Both the position numbers and the translations under genes were made by a program. A stretch of 64,000 nt of DNA from Domibacillus robiginosus. GTDB taxonomy: Bacteria > Bacillota > Bacilli > Bacillales > Domibacillaceae. The notes beneath the pieces were generated by a model, which was not told the DNA's origin, did no database searches, and worked only from the letters and a program-made list of their open reading frames with translations. Shown piece by piece: positions 1 through 9,135 of this stretch. Each line of letters opens with the position of its first letter. Positions within the stretch are counted from its first letter, which is position 1. The stretch covers positions 1 through 64,000 of the forward strand of contig NZ_LAHL01000003.1 in NCBI RefSeq assembly GCF_000966195.1, given 5' to 3'.

Positions 1-690
1 AGTCTAGTTTATCGTTTACAGGCAGCCAATCCTGAGCAACCGCTTGTAGATTACCTTCGCTACAAGTCTTTAACTGAGGACGAGGTAACCATCTCGCTTT
101 TTGGCAGCAGTGCCACTGCTGGAGTGGGCGCAAGTGAGCCGAAATATGCATGGGGAGGGCATCTTGAAGCACAGCTTCATGCCCTGGGGAAGGATTTTCA
201 AAAGGTACAAGTCGTGGCACACGGATTTCCCACATACTCTACCACCCGGCTGGTGAAAGAAGTAAAGATTAAAAGCGTCCTGGCTGACAAGCCGGATCTT
301 GTGATTGTGGAAACGGGTCTTTTTCACAATTATGATCAGCACGTGCCGCTGGATGAAACAAAGCAGAAGATTGACGCGATTGTTCATTCTCTTCAGAAAA
401 ACGTGCCTGAAGCAAAAATTATCGTTACGTCCTCGAATCCGGTATCGATTGTATCAGAGGAAAACACGGAAAACTACATAGACTATACATACAATGATTA
501 TATCGAGTCGCTTACCGGACTGGCGAAGGAGAAGGGGTGGGCATATGTGAATATCCATGATGAAATGGAGGCGCGTCTCGCTCAGGAAAACATACAGCTA
601 TCAAGCTTGCTGACGAAGGGAACTGACTTGATCGATGACGGACATGCCATCTGGGCGGAAGAGCTGGTCGAGTACCTATCAAAAAAATAA
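1..690 (+). CDS. SGNH/GDSL-type hydrolase, 5' end outside window
   Basis: The reading frame is open from the first base, so the true start lies upstream; 229 residues are visible. Near the start of the visible part, ISLFGSSATAGVGAS matches the block I nucleophile region of SGNH hydrolases, with a Ser in the GxSxT context. Near the C-terminus, DDGHAIW supplies the Asp-x-x-His pair of block V. Such enzymes are esterases or acyl-modifying enzymes; the substrate cannot be read from the sequence. A GTG at 124 could be mistaken for the start, but the catalytic block I lies before it. A hairpin terminator follows at 759-817, so this is the last gene of its transcript. Confidence 0.8.
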   Translation, partial: SLVYRLQAANPEQPLVDYLRYKSLTEDEVTISLFGSSATAGVGASEPKYAWGGHLEAQLHALGKDFQKVQVVAHGFPTYSTTRLVKEVKIKSVLADKPDLVIVETGLFHNYDQHVPLDETKQKIDAIVHSLQKNVPEAKIIVTSSNPVSIVSEENTENYIDYTYNDYIESLTGLAKEKGWAYVNIHDEMEARLAQENIQLSSLLTKGTDLIDDGHAIWAEELVEYLSKK

Positions 691-758
691 ACGGAATATT
701 CAATAAGCGTTGCTTTCTTTCTGTAAAGCAGCTAGTTGGTGACTAACTCATGTAAACG

Positions 759-817
759 AGCCGTATTGGCGGATGCAGTGAACAAAGCTGTATCCGTTAA
801 TACGGCTTCTTCTTTTT
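759..817 (+). terminator. Intrinsic terminator after the SGNH hydrolase
   Basis: A long imperfect hairpin pairs AGCCGTATT..CGGATGCAG with CTGTATCCG..AATACGGCT and is followed by a T-rich run. The rest of the gap up to 1003 is AT-rich and shows no gene. Confidence 0.75.
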
Positions 818-1003
818 GTTATGGCAGCCGCTTCATTTCCACACAGGGTCATGATCGTATCCTTTATGAAGGGGTATAAACAAAAATAAATTTCATTATA
901 TTTAACAATAAAGGGTTTTTATGTATTTTTATTGAGTGAAAAGAAGGATATAAGATGAATTTGTCGAATTTTACCTGTGTACGTTATTTCAAGGAGGGAT
1001 TTG

Positions 1004-1369
1004 GTGGATCAGGAGATTCGCGTGAGTCGGTTTGTGGGCGTTTCGTATACGAAGGGGAAGATTGCTTTTGGGAATAAGAAAGCGATTGTGCCGTATGAGC
1101 TTGGGTTTCACGGAGAGCAGGCCTATCATGTTGATATGCAGGATTTGCGGGAGCTGATGGAAAAATATCCAGACTACTTGAATTCCTACAACAAGCAGCT
1201 TTACATGACCCGATCGTACTGGGGCCAGAACAATATTGAAGTCGGCCTGTGCTGGCTGATGAAAGAAGGACGCGTAACGCTGCGGCGGCAGCGACAGGAT
1301 ATCCACTTTACGTGGGTAGGCCCTGACTGGAATCCAGACCACCCGAATTGGAATCACCGAATAACGTAA
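1004..1369 (+). CDS. Hypothetical protein, 121 aa
   Basis: Not recognised. The start chosen is GTG at 1004, because AAGGAGGG at 991-998 sits 6 bases upstream; the longer frame from 977 would run through that ribosome binding site. The soluble protein is rich in aromatic residues and has no signal peptide or membrane segment. Its C-terminal part is dense in Trp, His and Asn (FTWVGPDWNPDHPNWNHR), and the middle contains SYWGQNNIEVG. It is monocistronic, with a terminator at 1426-1461. The function is unknown; the good Shine-Dalgarno and biased composition argue that it is a real gene. Confidence 0.65.
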   Translation: MDQEIRVSRFVGVSYTKGKIAFGNKKAIVPYELGFHGEQAYHVDMQDLRELMEKYPDYLNSYNKQLYMTRSYWGQNNIEVGLCWLMKEGRVTLRRQRQDIHFTWVGPDWNPDHPNWNHRIT

Positions 1370-1425
1370 TGAACCAATACATAGCCCTGTTTTTTGGTTA
1401 GACGTGTGACGGTTTGTATAAAGGG

Positions 1426-1461
1426 GAGGCGGACTCTCTAGAGGGAGCCGCCTCTTTTTTT
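1426..1461 (+). terminator. Intrinsic terminator
   Basis: GAGGCGG and CCGCCTC arms, extended by ACTCTC/GGGAG around a TAGA loop, are followed by seven T. It ends the hypothetical gene and lies between convergent genes. Confidence 0.9.
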
Positions 1462-1489
1462 ATGGGCATCGTGGCGATAGAGCTAAAGC

Positions 1490-1981
1490 TTACTGCTCCT
1501 CCGCAAACCGGGCTTTTAGTACAGCCTGTGCAGAGAGCTGCCATTTGCGTACAGCAGCGGGCGTTACGCCGAGCTTTCGGGCGATGTCAGGATTGGTAAG
1601 CCCTTCGATCACGGATAAGTTGTACCAGTCTTTTGCCCGACCGGTTAGGAGGTCGCCGCATAGATGCACGGCTGCCACTGTATCAGGTGTCGGAGCAGGA
1701 TCAATTCCTTCATATAAAACGGGCTCTCCCGTCAGAACCATTTTGTCACTCGTTTTTGCGTCTTTCGTTAATGTGCTTTTTATCCGCCCTTGAATGTACG
1801 AATAAGCGAAAGGAGGGAACGCTCCTTTTGCCTCATCGAACCGTTCGCATGCTTCCCAAAGGGCAATCATTCCCACTTGAACAAATTCATCTTTGTTCTT
1901 GTAAATGTGCAGCTTCTGTAGGATGCGGTGAATCATCGGCGTGTACTGCTTGGCTAACTGTTCAAATTGCATGATAAACAT
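1490..1981 (-). CDS. Small sigma-70 family sigma factor, 163 aa
   Basis: The protein has only the two core sigma domains. A region 2-like helix bundle (residues about 5-75) includes DEFVQVGMIALWEACERFD and FPPFAYSYIQGRIKSTL, which resembles regions 2.1-2.3. A region 4-like helix-turn-helix (about 115-160) contains GLTNPDIARKLGVTPAAVRKW. Regions 1 and 3 are absent, as in ECF or competence-type (SigH/ComX-like) factors. No anti-sigma gene is adjacent. Neither ATG (1981 or 1972) has a good ribosome binding site, so the start is uncertain by three codons. It is transcribed toward the 1426-1461 terminator. Its regulon is unknown. Confidence 0.8.
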   Translation of the reverse strand: MFIMQFEQLAKQYTPMIHRILQKLHIYKNKDEFVQVGMIALWEACERFDEAKGAFPPFAYSYIQGRIKSTLTKDAKTSDKMVLTGEPVLYEGIDPAPTPDTVAAVHLCGDLLTGRAKDWYNLSVIEGLTNPDIARKLGVTPAAVRKWQLSAQAVLKARFAEEQ

Positions 1982-2316
1982 CCAATCTGGCCAGCGCGCC
2001 AGCGGGTTTATTCCCGGGTTGCTTTAAGCATATAACAATTGTCGAAATGTGTTAACAGCTAGTCAAATTGACGTAATGCATAGGTATCGCATTCAGGAAA
2101 TGGGAAAAAGACGAGATTTACATTTAACCCTTTTGGAACAGGGCTGAGCAGGATTATGAAACTAATGTAAAATTATTGTAAAAAATGGATGGAGAAGAAT
2201 AACGCAGGTAGAAAGTCTTTGATAAGTAAACAAAAAAAGTCAGTAAGGGTTCTCATATTGATCATGATGGCATCTGTTTTTGGGGTACGGTGATGCTGTA
2301 AAGGAGGAAAACGGGT
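1982..2316. other. Intergenic region between divergent genes
   Basis: 335 bases separate the sigma factor from the CoiA-like gene. The middle is AT-rich. I see no RNA gene or clear operator. An AAAGGAGG at 2300-2307 belongs to the downstream gene. Confidence 0.6.
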
Positions 2317-2721
2317 TTGGAAGAAGCATATTTGCATGGGGATATTTTTCATATTGAAAAAAAGCGAAGAGAAGTAGAGCCGCTGTTTAAAAATTGTCAT
2401 GATGTGAAGAAATGGTTCAATGACCGGTATCGTGTTTTTTCGGAAAAAAGTGCTTTTACCTGCCTGTGCTGCAGCAGTCCCGTTAATATGAATTTGACGG
2501 AAGTGGAAGGACGCCCGTTTTATTTTAAGCATATAGACGGCGGAGAATGTTCTTACTCGGGCAATGCGAGAACCTACCAGGATCATGTTTCAAAATATGA
2601 AAGCAGGCCTGTAAAAGATATTGGACTGACGGTGTTCCGGGAGATTTTAGAAGGCCAGCTTGAAAATTCGGTATTATCTTTAAAAAACTTGCCTTTAAAC
2701 AAGGTTAATTTTCGTAATTGA
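2317..2721 (+). CDS. CoiA-like N-terminal zinc-finger protein, 134 aa
   Basis: The start is TTG 2317, preceded by AGGAGG at 2302-2307 with 9-base spacing. The centre of the protein has a FTCLCCSSPVNM stretch followed by FYFKHIDGGECSY. This is the Cys-x-x-Cys...His...Cys layout seen at the N-terminus of the competence protein CoiA, where a zinc-ribbon-like unit precedes a nuclease domain. Here no nuclease domain follows, and the protein stops at 134 residues versus roughly 370-400 for CoiA. It may be a stand-alone short relative or the remnant of a longer gene. It diverges from a small sigma factor. The domain match is from memory and moderate. Confidence 0.55.
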   Translation: MEEAYLHGDIFHIEKKRREVEPLFKNCHDVKKWFNDRYRVFSEKSAFTCLCCSSPVNMNLTEVEGRPFYFKHIDGGECSYSGNARTYQDHVSKYESRPVKDIGLTVFREILEGQLENSVLSLKNLPLNKVNFRN

Positions 2722-2724
2722 ATG

Positions 2725-2757
2725 GTCCCTAAAGCTGGACAGGCCAGCTTTCGGGAC
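2725..2757 (+). terminator. Hairpin, probable weak terminator
   Basis: GTCCC-AAAGCTGG pairs with CCAGCTTT-GGGAC around ACAGG. Only a poor T run follows. It lies between convergent genes. Confidence 0.55.
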
Positions 2758-2779
2758 AGCTTTGTTGAGGGATGGCAGT

Positions 2780-3634
2780 TTACACCCGGTTATTCGATCC
2801 AAACAGCCGAATTTTTGCACGAACAGTTTCTTTAATGGCCGCTCTGCCTTCACGAAGGAAATCACGTGCATCTGCAATGACCGGCTTTTGGTTTAACACG
2901 CTCCGGGTGCTTTCTGCAAAAGCGACCTGGTTTTCGGTATTGACGTTGATTTTGGCAGCGCCGGCTGAGATGGCCTGCTGGATAACCTCTTCTTTCACCC
3001 CGGACCCGCCGTGAAGCACGAGCGGGGCATTGATTCTAGAAGAAATGTCCGCAATGCGATCACAGCGGACATTCGGTTCTGCTTGATACAGGCCATGAGC
3101 GGTACCGACCGCAACAGCGAGTACATCTACCTTCGTTTGTTCCCAAAATGAAACGGCTTCTTCTACGGTTGGAAGCTGGGCATCTTTTTCCTCGACGGTA
3201 ACGTCCTCTTCTGTTCCGGCAATGCTGCCAAGCTCTCCCTCTACAGAGACGCCGGCTGCGTGGGCCAGCTCGACGACTTTTTGGGTGAGCGCTACGTTTT
3301 GTTCAAGCGGATGATGGGAGCCATCAATCATAACGGATGAAAAGCCTGCACGGATGCATTGAGCGATCACGGGAAAAGAACTTCCGTGATCGAGGTGAAG
3401 GGCAACCGGGACACGGCTTCTTTTTGCGGCGCACTCGGCAATACTGACGACATAATCGATGCCCATATATTGAATGGTTGCTTCGCCGACGCCTAAAATG
3501 ACCGGAGCTCTTTCTTCACTGGCTGCTTCGCAAATGGCCTGGGCAAATTCCATATTGATCATATTAAAATGTCCGACGGCATAGCGGTTTTTCTTCGCAT
3601 CATGTAGCATATCTGTAATCGGTACTAAGCTCAT
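2780..3634 (-). CDS. Class II (zinc) ketose-bisphosphate aldolase, 284 aa
   Basis: This is a class II fructose/tagatose-bisphosphate aldolase family protein. [11 protein letters not shown] (residues about 78-88) carries the catalytic Asp82 and zinc-binding His83. [10 protein letters not shown] supplies the metal-site Glu, GTAHGLY a second His, and LVLHGGSGV the phosphate-loop His. The ATG at 3634 overlaps the TGA of transketolase in ATGA, so the two are translationally coupled. The family reversibly splits ketose-1,x-bisphosphates into dihydroxyacetone phosphate and an aldehyde phosphate. The exact ketose (fructose, tagatose or sedoheptulose bisphosphate) cannot be decided here. Being paired with transketolase rather than sitting at a housekeeping fba locus, it is probably a specialised copy. 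Confidence 0.9.
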   Translation of the reverse strand: MSLVPITDMLHDAKKNRYAVGHFNMINMEFAQAICEAASEERAPVILGVGEATIQYMGIDYVVSIAECAAKRSRVPVALHLDHGSSFPVIAQCIRAGFSSVMIDGSHHPLEQNVALTQKVVELAHAAGVSVEGELGSIAGTEEDVTVEEKDAQLPTVEEAVSFWEQTKVDVLAVAVGTAHGLYQAEPNVRCDRIADISSRINAPLVLHGGSGVKEEVIQQAISAGAAKINVNTENQVAFAESTRSVLNQKPVIADARDFLREGRAAIKETVRAKIRLFGSNNRV

Positions 3635-5643
3635 TGAACCGCCCCCAAAATGTTTTTCCCCACGTAATCCATGATTTTTGCCGTGATGGCTTCCGGTGTG
3701 AATCCAAACTGCTCCATCATTTTTTCTCCGGGTGCGGAGGCGCCAAACCGGTCTATGCCGATAATGAGTCCGTGTTCCCCGGCATACTTTTCCCAGCCGC
3801 ACGGGTGTGCCATTTCAATGACGACTCGTTTTCGGATCGAAGGCGGGAGAACACCCTGCTGGTATTCCTTAGACTGCTGCTCGAACAGCTCTTTGGACGG
3901 CATGCTGACGATGATCACGTTCATGCCCTGCTCTTCCAGTTTGGAGCGGACTTGGTCCGCTAAATGAACCTCGGAGCCAGTGGCGATAAACAATACAGCA
4001 TCATCCAATAGGGGTGACTGGTAATACGTATAAGCACCTCTCGCAATGGTTTCAGGGTCTGCCGATGAATATGGCAGGACCGGAACATCCTGCCGGGTTA
4101 AAATCATCGCAATAGGCAGGGCGGTTTGCTGAAAAGCAAACTGATAAGCAGCTGCAGTTTCTCTCGCATCTGCTGGCCGCATAACGATCAAGTCTGGAAT
4201 AAGACGCAGCGACGGAATGTGTTCGATCGGCTGATGTGTTGGGCCATCTTCTCCGTAGGCGATACTGTCATGGGTAAATACATATACGACCGGCTGTTTC
4301 ATAAGGGCAGACAGGCGAATCGCCGGCCGTATGTAATCAGAGAAAGCAAGAAAAGTGCCGCCAAATGGCCGGAGTCCTCCATGCAGGGAAATGCCGTTCA
4401 TGATGGCTGCCATCGCAAACTCTCTTACGCCGTAATAAAGATTAGCGCCTCCCGGATTTTCGACGCTGAATATACTCTTTTGATGCAGATTGGTTTTGTT
4501 GGAAGAAGCAAGATCGGCTGCGCCGCCTATTAAGAGATTCGTGTTTAAAGCATAGGCATTCAATATGTCTTCAGATGCTTGTCTTGTTGCGAGAAGCTGT
4601 CCCTCTTTGTATAAAGGAATGTTTTTCTCTTCTGCTTGAAGAGAAGGCTCTTTCATCGCTTTTATTAACCGGGCAGCAAGATCAGGAAATTCAAATTGAT
4701 AACGCTTCCATTTATCTTCCCACTCCATATATTGCTGCTCGTTGGAAGAAGTAATAGCTTGAAAGTGCTGCTTTACTTCCTCTGGCACGTAAAAAGGAGG
4801 GTGCGGCCAGCTGTAAGCTTCTCTTACACGTTCCGTCTCTTTTTTCCCAAGCGGTGAGCCGTGGGCGTCTGAGCGTCCTGCTTTTGCAGGGCTGCCGTAG
4901 CCGATAATGGTGTTAACAATGATGAGAGTTGGGCGGTCGCTGTGATGAGATTGTCCGATGGCTTGTTCGATTTCCTGGAGGTTATTGCCGTCTGCAACCG
5001 AAAGAACATTCCAGCCGTAAGCTTCGAACTTTTTCTGTGTGTCTTCGGTGAAGGTTAAGGAGGTGGGGCCGTCTAAACAGACGTGGTTAGAGTCAAAAAG
5101 AACGGTTAGCTTACTCAGTTTCAAGTGTCCGGCAAGGGAAGCTGCTTCCTGGCTGACTCCTTCCATCAAATCGCCGTCTCCACAAATTACATATGTGCGG
5201 TGGTCAATGATGTCACAGCTTGGCCGGTTAAAGGCAGCAGACAAGTAGCGTTCAGCAATGGCCATGCCAACTGCCATCGCAAAGCCTTGTCCAAGCGGCC
5301 CGGTTGTGGCTTCAACCCCTTCTGTGTGGCCGTATTCAGGGTGTCCGGGCGTTTTGCTTCCCCATTTCCGGAAATTTTTTAAGTCATCCATCGTCAGATC
5401 GTAGCCGCTTACGTGAAGCAAACTGTACAAAAGGGCTGATCCATGGCCGGCGGAAAGAACAAAACGATCACGGTTCCACCACCTGGGGTGCCGGCTGCTT
5501 TGCGTTAAAAACCTGCTCCACAGTGTGTAAGCCATTGGGGCAGCGCCCATGGGCATACCGGGATGGCCCGAGTTTGCCGTTTCTACGGCATCAATCGATA
5601 GCATGCGAAGCGTTGTAACAGACAAGTTTTCAATCGAAGACAT
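3631..5643 (-). CDS. tkt: Transketolase, 670 aa
   Basis: A full-length thiamine-diphosphate transketolase moving two-carbon ketol units between sugar phosphates. Visible motifs are [13 protein letters not shown] near the N-terminus, CGDGDLMEG at 154-162 (thiamine-diphosphate/metal motif), and [10 protein letters not shown] in the central Pyr domain. The ATG at 5643 is preceded by GAGGAGG at 8-base spacing, so the longer upstream frame is not used. It is the first gene of a two-gene operon with the aldolase and diverges from the DeoR regulator across a 197-base control region. It is likely an inducible second transketolase for the sugar imported by the neighbouring ABC system. Confidence 0.95.
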   Translation of the reverse strand: MSSIENLSVTTLRMLSIDAVETANSGHPGMPMGAAPMAYTLWSRFLTQSSRHPRWWNRDRFVLSAGHGSALLYSLLHVSGYDLTMDDLKNFRKWGSKTPGHPEYGHTEGVEATTGPLGQGFAMAVGMAIAERYLSAAFNRPSCDIIDHRTYVICGDGDLMEGVSQEAASLAGHLKLSKLTVLFDSNHVCLDGPTSLTFTEDTQKKFEAYGWNVLSVADGNNLQEIEQAIGQSHHSDRPTLIIVNTIIGYGSPAKAGRSDAHGSPLGKKETERVREAYSWPHPPFYVPEEVKQHFQAITSSNEQQYMEWEDKWKRYQFEFPDLAARLIKAMKEPSLQAEEKNIPLYKEGQLLATRQASEDILNAYALNTNLLIGGAADLASSNKTNLHQKSIFSVENPGGANLYYGVREFAMAAIMNGISLHGGLRPFGGTFLAFSDYIRPAIRLSALMKQPVVYVFTHDSIAYGEDGPTHQPIEHIPSLRLIPDLIVMRPADARETAAAYQFAFQQTALPIAMILTRQDVPVLPYSSADPETIARGAYTYYQSPLLDDAVLFIATGSEVHLADQVRSKLEEQGMNVIIVSMPSKELFEQQSKEYQQGVLPPSIRKRVVIEMAHPCGWEKYAGEHGLIIGIDRFGASAPGEKMMEQFGFTPEAITAKIMDYVGKNILGAVQ

Positions 5644-5734
5644 GAAAGAACCTCCTCTGTAATAAGAGAGTGATAAATTCTGACAATTCACTCTTTTTAT
5701 CATCATATGCTCATTTTTTTTCGAAATCAATAAA

Positions 5735-5783
5735 TTTTTGATCAAAAAAATAAATTTACAAACAACAAATGATCAACTATAAT
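5735..5783. promoter_or_regulatory. Divergent control region: palindromic operators and promoter
   Basis: A perfect 14-bp palindrome TTTTTGATCAAAAA lies at 5735-5748, and a second TGATCA core at 5770-5775. The second lies inside the 17-base spacer of a strong plus-strand promoter, TTTACA (5755-5760) and TATAAT (5778-5783). A repressor on this core would block the promoter. The obvious candidate is the DeoR protein encoded next door (inference). Confidence 0.6.
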
Positions 5784-5840
5784 AAAAAAAAGCAAAAAAT
5801 GAATCAATATTCTGAAAATTAAACAGTGGGTGATTCTGCT

Positions 5841-6629
5841 ATGATTACAAAGCAAAGACATAATCTTATGATTGAAATGATTAAGGATAAAAAAACAGTC
5901 AGCATTTCTCAGCTGGCAAAGGAGCTCGGTATTTCCAGCGTTACGGCCCGGCGCGATGTAGAATTTTTGGAAAAGCAATTTAAAAACATTATTCGAATTA
6001 GAGGAGGGGCGGAGTGGAAAGCAGATCTGCCAGAGTACTCTACAAAAGGATTAAATGATCGCTTTCAGCAGCAGTACGAAAAAAACAAAGAGGAAAAGCA
6101 GCAAATTGCCCGAAAAGCCTCTTCGCTTATCCAGGATTATGAAAGCGTTATCATAGATGCGGGGTCTACCACCTTTCATCTTGCCCAGTACCTTGATTCA
6201 CAAAAGAAAATAACCGCTTTTTTAACAGCGGTTAATATTGCCGAAGCCCTGGAGGAAAAGGAAAACATCACAAAAGTGCTGATGGGCGGCATTTTTCGCT
6301 CGCGTACAACGACCATTGTTAGTTCTGTACTGAAAGACAGCTTAAGTGAACTATATGCGGACAAGGTATTCATCGGGGTATCCGGCGTTTCACTGGAAAA
6401 AGGATTTACGTGCCACGATTTACTAGAAGTCGAGGTGAAAAGAATGCTTGCTCATTCTGCAAGGGAAGTCTACTGGCTGGCGGATTCTTCGAAATTGGAT
6501 ACCATTGCTTCTTTTCAAGTTCTAGACTTGGAATCTCGTCATACTATTATTACGGATGACAAGATAGATTCTTCTATTCTTGAACAGCTAAAGCAAAAGG
6601 TGAATGTAATCATTGCTGAAAGGGGGTGA
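5841..6629 (+). CDS. DeoR-family sugar-phosphate-responsive repressor, 262 aa
   Basis: An N-terminal winged helix-turn-helix (ISQLAKELGISSVTARRDVEFLE, about residues 20-42, written here for its key SVTARRD recognition helix) is followed by a C-terminal sugar-phosphate sensor domain with VIIDAGSTTFHLAQYL and the typical D-x-G-S/T-T phosphate loop. ATG 5841 is chosen with GGGTG upstream; a GTG at 5826 is possible. It is the first gene of a run with the kinase-like and ABC transporter genes, and its stop lies 6 bases before the next start. It probably represses both its own operon and the divergent tkt-aldolase pair until a phosphorylated sugar releases it. Confidence 0.88.
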   Translation: MITKQRHNLMIEMIKDKKTVSISQLAKELGISSVTARRDVEFLEKQFKNIIRIRGGAEWKADLPEYSTKGLNDRFQQQYEKNKEEKQQIARKASSLIQDYESVIIDAGSTTFHLAQYLDSQKKITAFLTAVNIAEALEEKENITKVLMGGIFRSRTTTIVSSVLKDSLSELYADKVFIGVSGVSLEKGFTCHDLLEVEVKRMLAHSAREVYWLADSSKLDTIASFQVLDLESRHTIITDDKIDSSILEQLKQKVNVIIAERG

Positions 6630-6635
6630 TGACGT

Positions 6636-7790
6636 ATGACAAATATGCTGATCGCACAATCAGGCGGACCGACATCGGTTATCAATCAATCATTGTATGG
6701 TGCCGTTGCGGCTGGTATCGCACATCCGGATATTCAACATGTGTACGGTTCTTTAAATGGTGTAGAAGGTCTTTTGAATGGGCGTCTTGTACTGCTGGAT
6801 GAAAAGCTGAGCACGTTAAAACAGGCATCCTGCCAGCCGGGAGCGATTTTAGGTGGTTCAAGATATGAACTGGCTGAAGGAGATTTAGACCGGATGATCA
6901 GTAAAATGGAGGAGCTAAGCATTGGGATTTTCTGCTATATAGGCGGCAATGGCTCATCCAGAACGGTAAATGTCCTGCATCATTATGCAAAGCTGCTCCA
7001 GAAAGATATCAGGTTTGTGCATATCCCAAAGACCATTGATAATGATTTGTTTGGCACAGACCATACACCGGGCTACGCGAGCGCCGCCGCCTTTTTAATA
7101 CAGTCTATTCAATGGATTGGGGCGGATATGGATTCGCTGGGCACATATGATCAAATTGAGCTGATTGAAGTGATGGGCGGGAATTCTGGCTGGCTCGCTG
7201 CTGCGAGTGCTTTCGGCAAGCAAAAGCCGGAGCAGTTTCCACAGCTGATTTATCTTCCGGAAAAAAAGCGAACGCTCGATCAGTTTCTGCAGGAGATCGA
7301 ATTGTATTACCGTAAATATAAAAAATTAATGGTCATTGTTCCCGATCACTTTCAAGTGGGTGAAATCCGGTCGGCTTCTTCCGCGAATAAAACAAGAAAA
7401 GGCTTCAATGGCGGCATCAGCTATACGCTGTCAAGTGAAATTGTCGAGAAGCTCGGTTACAAAACAAGACTAACCAATCCTGGCTCCCTGTATAGAAGTG
7501 CTTTCAGCCTCGCATCCCGAACGGACTTGGAGGAAGCAAAGCTTCTCGGGGAACGTGCTGTGGAAGCCGCCATGAGCGGTTTGTCCGGTGTGATGATGTG
7601 CTTAAAGCGGCTGCAGAATGAGCCTTACTTATGTAAAGTAGAAGACAGGCCACTAGACGATATTGCCGGAAGAGAAAGAAAACTGCCTTCTGCGTATTGG
7701 GACGACGGGACTCAAATGGCTACCCCGGCCTTTCAGCAGTATTTACGTCCTTTAATCGATTTTGAAATAATGAAACCGCTTACTATATAA
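6636..7790 (+). CDS. Phosphofructokinase-superfamily sugar-phosphate kinase, 384 aa
   Basis: The fold signature of the PFK-A superfamily is clear: SGGPTSVINQSL at the N-terminus, GGNGSS at 103-108, PKTIDND at 131-137 with the catalytic Asp, and EVMGGNSGW at about 178-186. Three positions differ from standard ATP-PFK. The metal-binding Asp of GGDG is Asn. The residue before TIDND is Lys, as in pyrophosphate-dependent or PPi-type-derived enzymes. The MGR arginine that binds substrate phosphate is Gly. Donor (ATP or PPi) and sugar substrate are therefore open. AAAGGGGGTGAT precedes the ATG. Its neighbours suggest it makes a ketose bisphosphate for the aldolase next door. Confidence 0.82.
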   Translation: MTNMLIAQSGGPTSVINQSLYGAVAAGIAHPDIQHVYGSLNGVEGLLNGRLVLLDEKLSTLKQASCQPGAILGGSRYELAEGDLDRMISKMEELSIGIFCYIGGNGSSRTVNVLHHYAKLLQKDIRFVHIPKTIDNDLFGTDHTPGYASAAAFLIQSIQWIGADMDSLGTYDQIELIEVMGGNSGWLAAASAFGKQKPEQFPQLIYLPEKKRTLDQFLQEIELYYRKYKKLMVIVPDHFQVGEIRSASSANKTRKGFNGGISYTLSSEIVEKLGYKTRLTNPGSLYRSAFSLASRTDLEEAKLLGERAVEAAMSGLSGVMMCLKRLQNEPYLCKVEDRPLDDIAGRERKLPSAYWDDGTQMATPAFQQYLRPLIDFEIMKPLTI

Positions 7791-7824
7791 TGCACATTAT
7801 TTTAAATTGAGGGAGATGAACCTT

Positions 7825-9135
7825 TTGAAGAAAAAATGGTTTTCAATGCTCTTTATTGTTTCTTTATTCCTGACTGCATGCTCCCCCCCTTCAACATCTA
7901 ATACAGCCGGTTCTGAACCAGAAGAAGCATCCAAAAGTGAAGATGGTAAAACACAAGTACGCTGGATGCAGCACTGGGTCAATGAACAGGGTCCTGACAA
8001 AATCAACGAAGTAAAAGCCGCCTTTGAAAAAAAACATCCAGATATTGAACTCATCATTGAAGACATTCCTTTTGCACAAGAGCATGATAAACTTTTATCG
8101 CTTGACCTGGCCGGTATGCCGCCAGATGTCATTACTGCTTCAGGCGCCTGGGTAACAGAATTTGCGGATGCAGGCATTATCGATCCGATTGATCAGTATA
8201 TTGAAGATCTTCCAGAGGATTATCAGGCTGCGATTGAAGGGCCGATGACTCAGCCGTGGAAAGGCAAGCGTTATGGCATTCCGATTACGAACGGCAATAT
8301 TGCCCTGTTTTATAATAAAAAGCTGCTTGAAGAAGCAGGTGTAGAGCCGCCTACAACATGGGATGAATTTTTAGCGGCTTCGATTAAGTTAACCGATACG
8401 AGCAAAAACCAATATGCACTGACAGGCAACCTGGCTGCCGAGCCGCCGACGGTTATTTCTTACGAGGTCTTCCCGTTTATTCTTCAAGCAGGAGGCAAGA
8501 TCATCGAAAACAACCGCGCTGCTTTTAACACACCAGAAGGCGTAAAAGCACTCGAGTTTTACAAATCATTAGTAAAAGAACATAAAGTCACGACGCCTGG
8601 AGAATTGAGTGCAGGCGAAAAAGAAAAACGGGCCAACTTCTCAGCAGGAAATGTCGCATTTATGTTTGAAGGACCGTGGGGAGTCAAAATTCAAGAAGGC
8701 TTGAACCCTGATTTGGAATTTGGCGTCGTGCCTCTTCCGGCAGATAAACAAACCGGCACGATTGCGCAGGGGTCAGTTCTGACTCTGGCTTCCAAAGGGA
8801 AAAACAAAGAAGCCGCCTGGAAGTTTATTGAGTTTATGGGCAGTGCAGAAGGACAGCTGTTGTGGGATAAAGCGACAAACTTCTTCCCGTATAACAAACA
8901 AACAATGAAGGATTCTTATTTCCAGGAAGATCCTTATTTGAAGGTGTTCATTGATCAAGCAGAAACGGCAGATCGGGTAGAAGTTATCGACAACTTCCTG
9001 CCGCAGGCAAATGATTTAAGAAAGCAGTTTACGATTGAAGTGCAAAATTATTTAACAGATAAAAAGACAGCGAAGGAGGCTTTGGACGATGCAGCGACCT
9101 ATTGGAATGCAGCGTTTGAAAAAGCTGAGCAGTGA
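7825..9135 (+). CDS. Sugar ABC transporter substrate-binding lipoprotein
   Basis: An extracellular solute-binding protein of the family 1 (maltose-type) class. A short hydrophobic signal ends in the lipobox LTAC. The mature chain has typical landmarks such as MPPDVITASG, GIPITNGNIALFYNKKLLEEAG and a Trp-rich hinge region. The TTG at 7825 is preferred because AGGGAG at 7810-7815 lies 9 bases upstream; the frame could be extended to 7807 but without a ribosome binding site. It delivers an oligosaccharide or sugar to the two permeases that follow. No ATPase gene is present, so a shared MsmX-type ATPase encoded elsewhere probably energises the system. Confidence 0.92.
   Translation: MKKKWFSMLFIVSLFLTACSPPSTSNTAGSEPEEASKSEDGKTQVRWMQHWVNEQGPDKINEVKAAFEKKHPDIELIIEDIPFAQEHDKLLSLDLAGMPPDVITASGAWVTEFADAGIIDPIDQYIEDLPEDYQAAIEGPMTQPWKGKRYGIPITNGNIALFYNKKLLEEAGVEPPTTWDEFLAASIKLTDTSKNQYALTGNLAAEPPTVISYEVFPFILQAGGKIIENNRAAFNTPEGVKALEFYKSLVKEHKVTTPGELSAGEKEKRANFSAGNVAFMFEGPWGVKIQEGLNPDLEFGVVPLPADKQTGTIAQGSVLTLASKGKNKEAAWKFIEFMGSAEGQLLWDKATNFFPYNKQTMKDSYFQEDPYLKVFIDQAETADRVEVIDNFLPQANDLRKQFTIEVQNYLTDKKTAKEALDDAATYWNAAFEKAEQ

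Noticed and set aside
3635-3802. N-terminal extension of the aldolase reading frame
   Set aside because: It lies inside transketolase in another frame; the ATGA overlap at 3631-3634 is the natural start.
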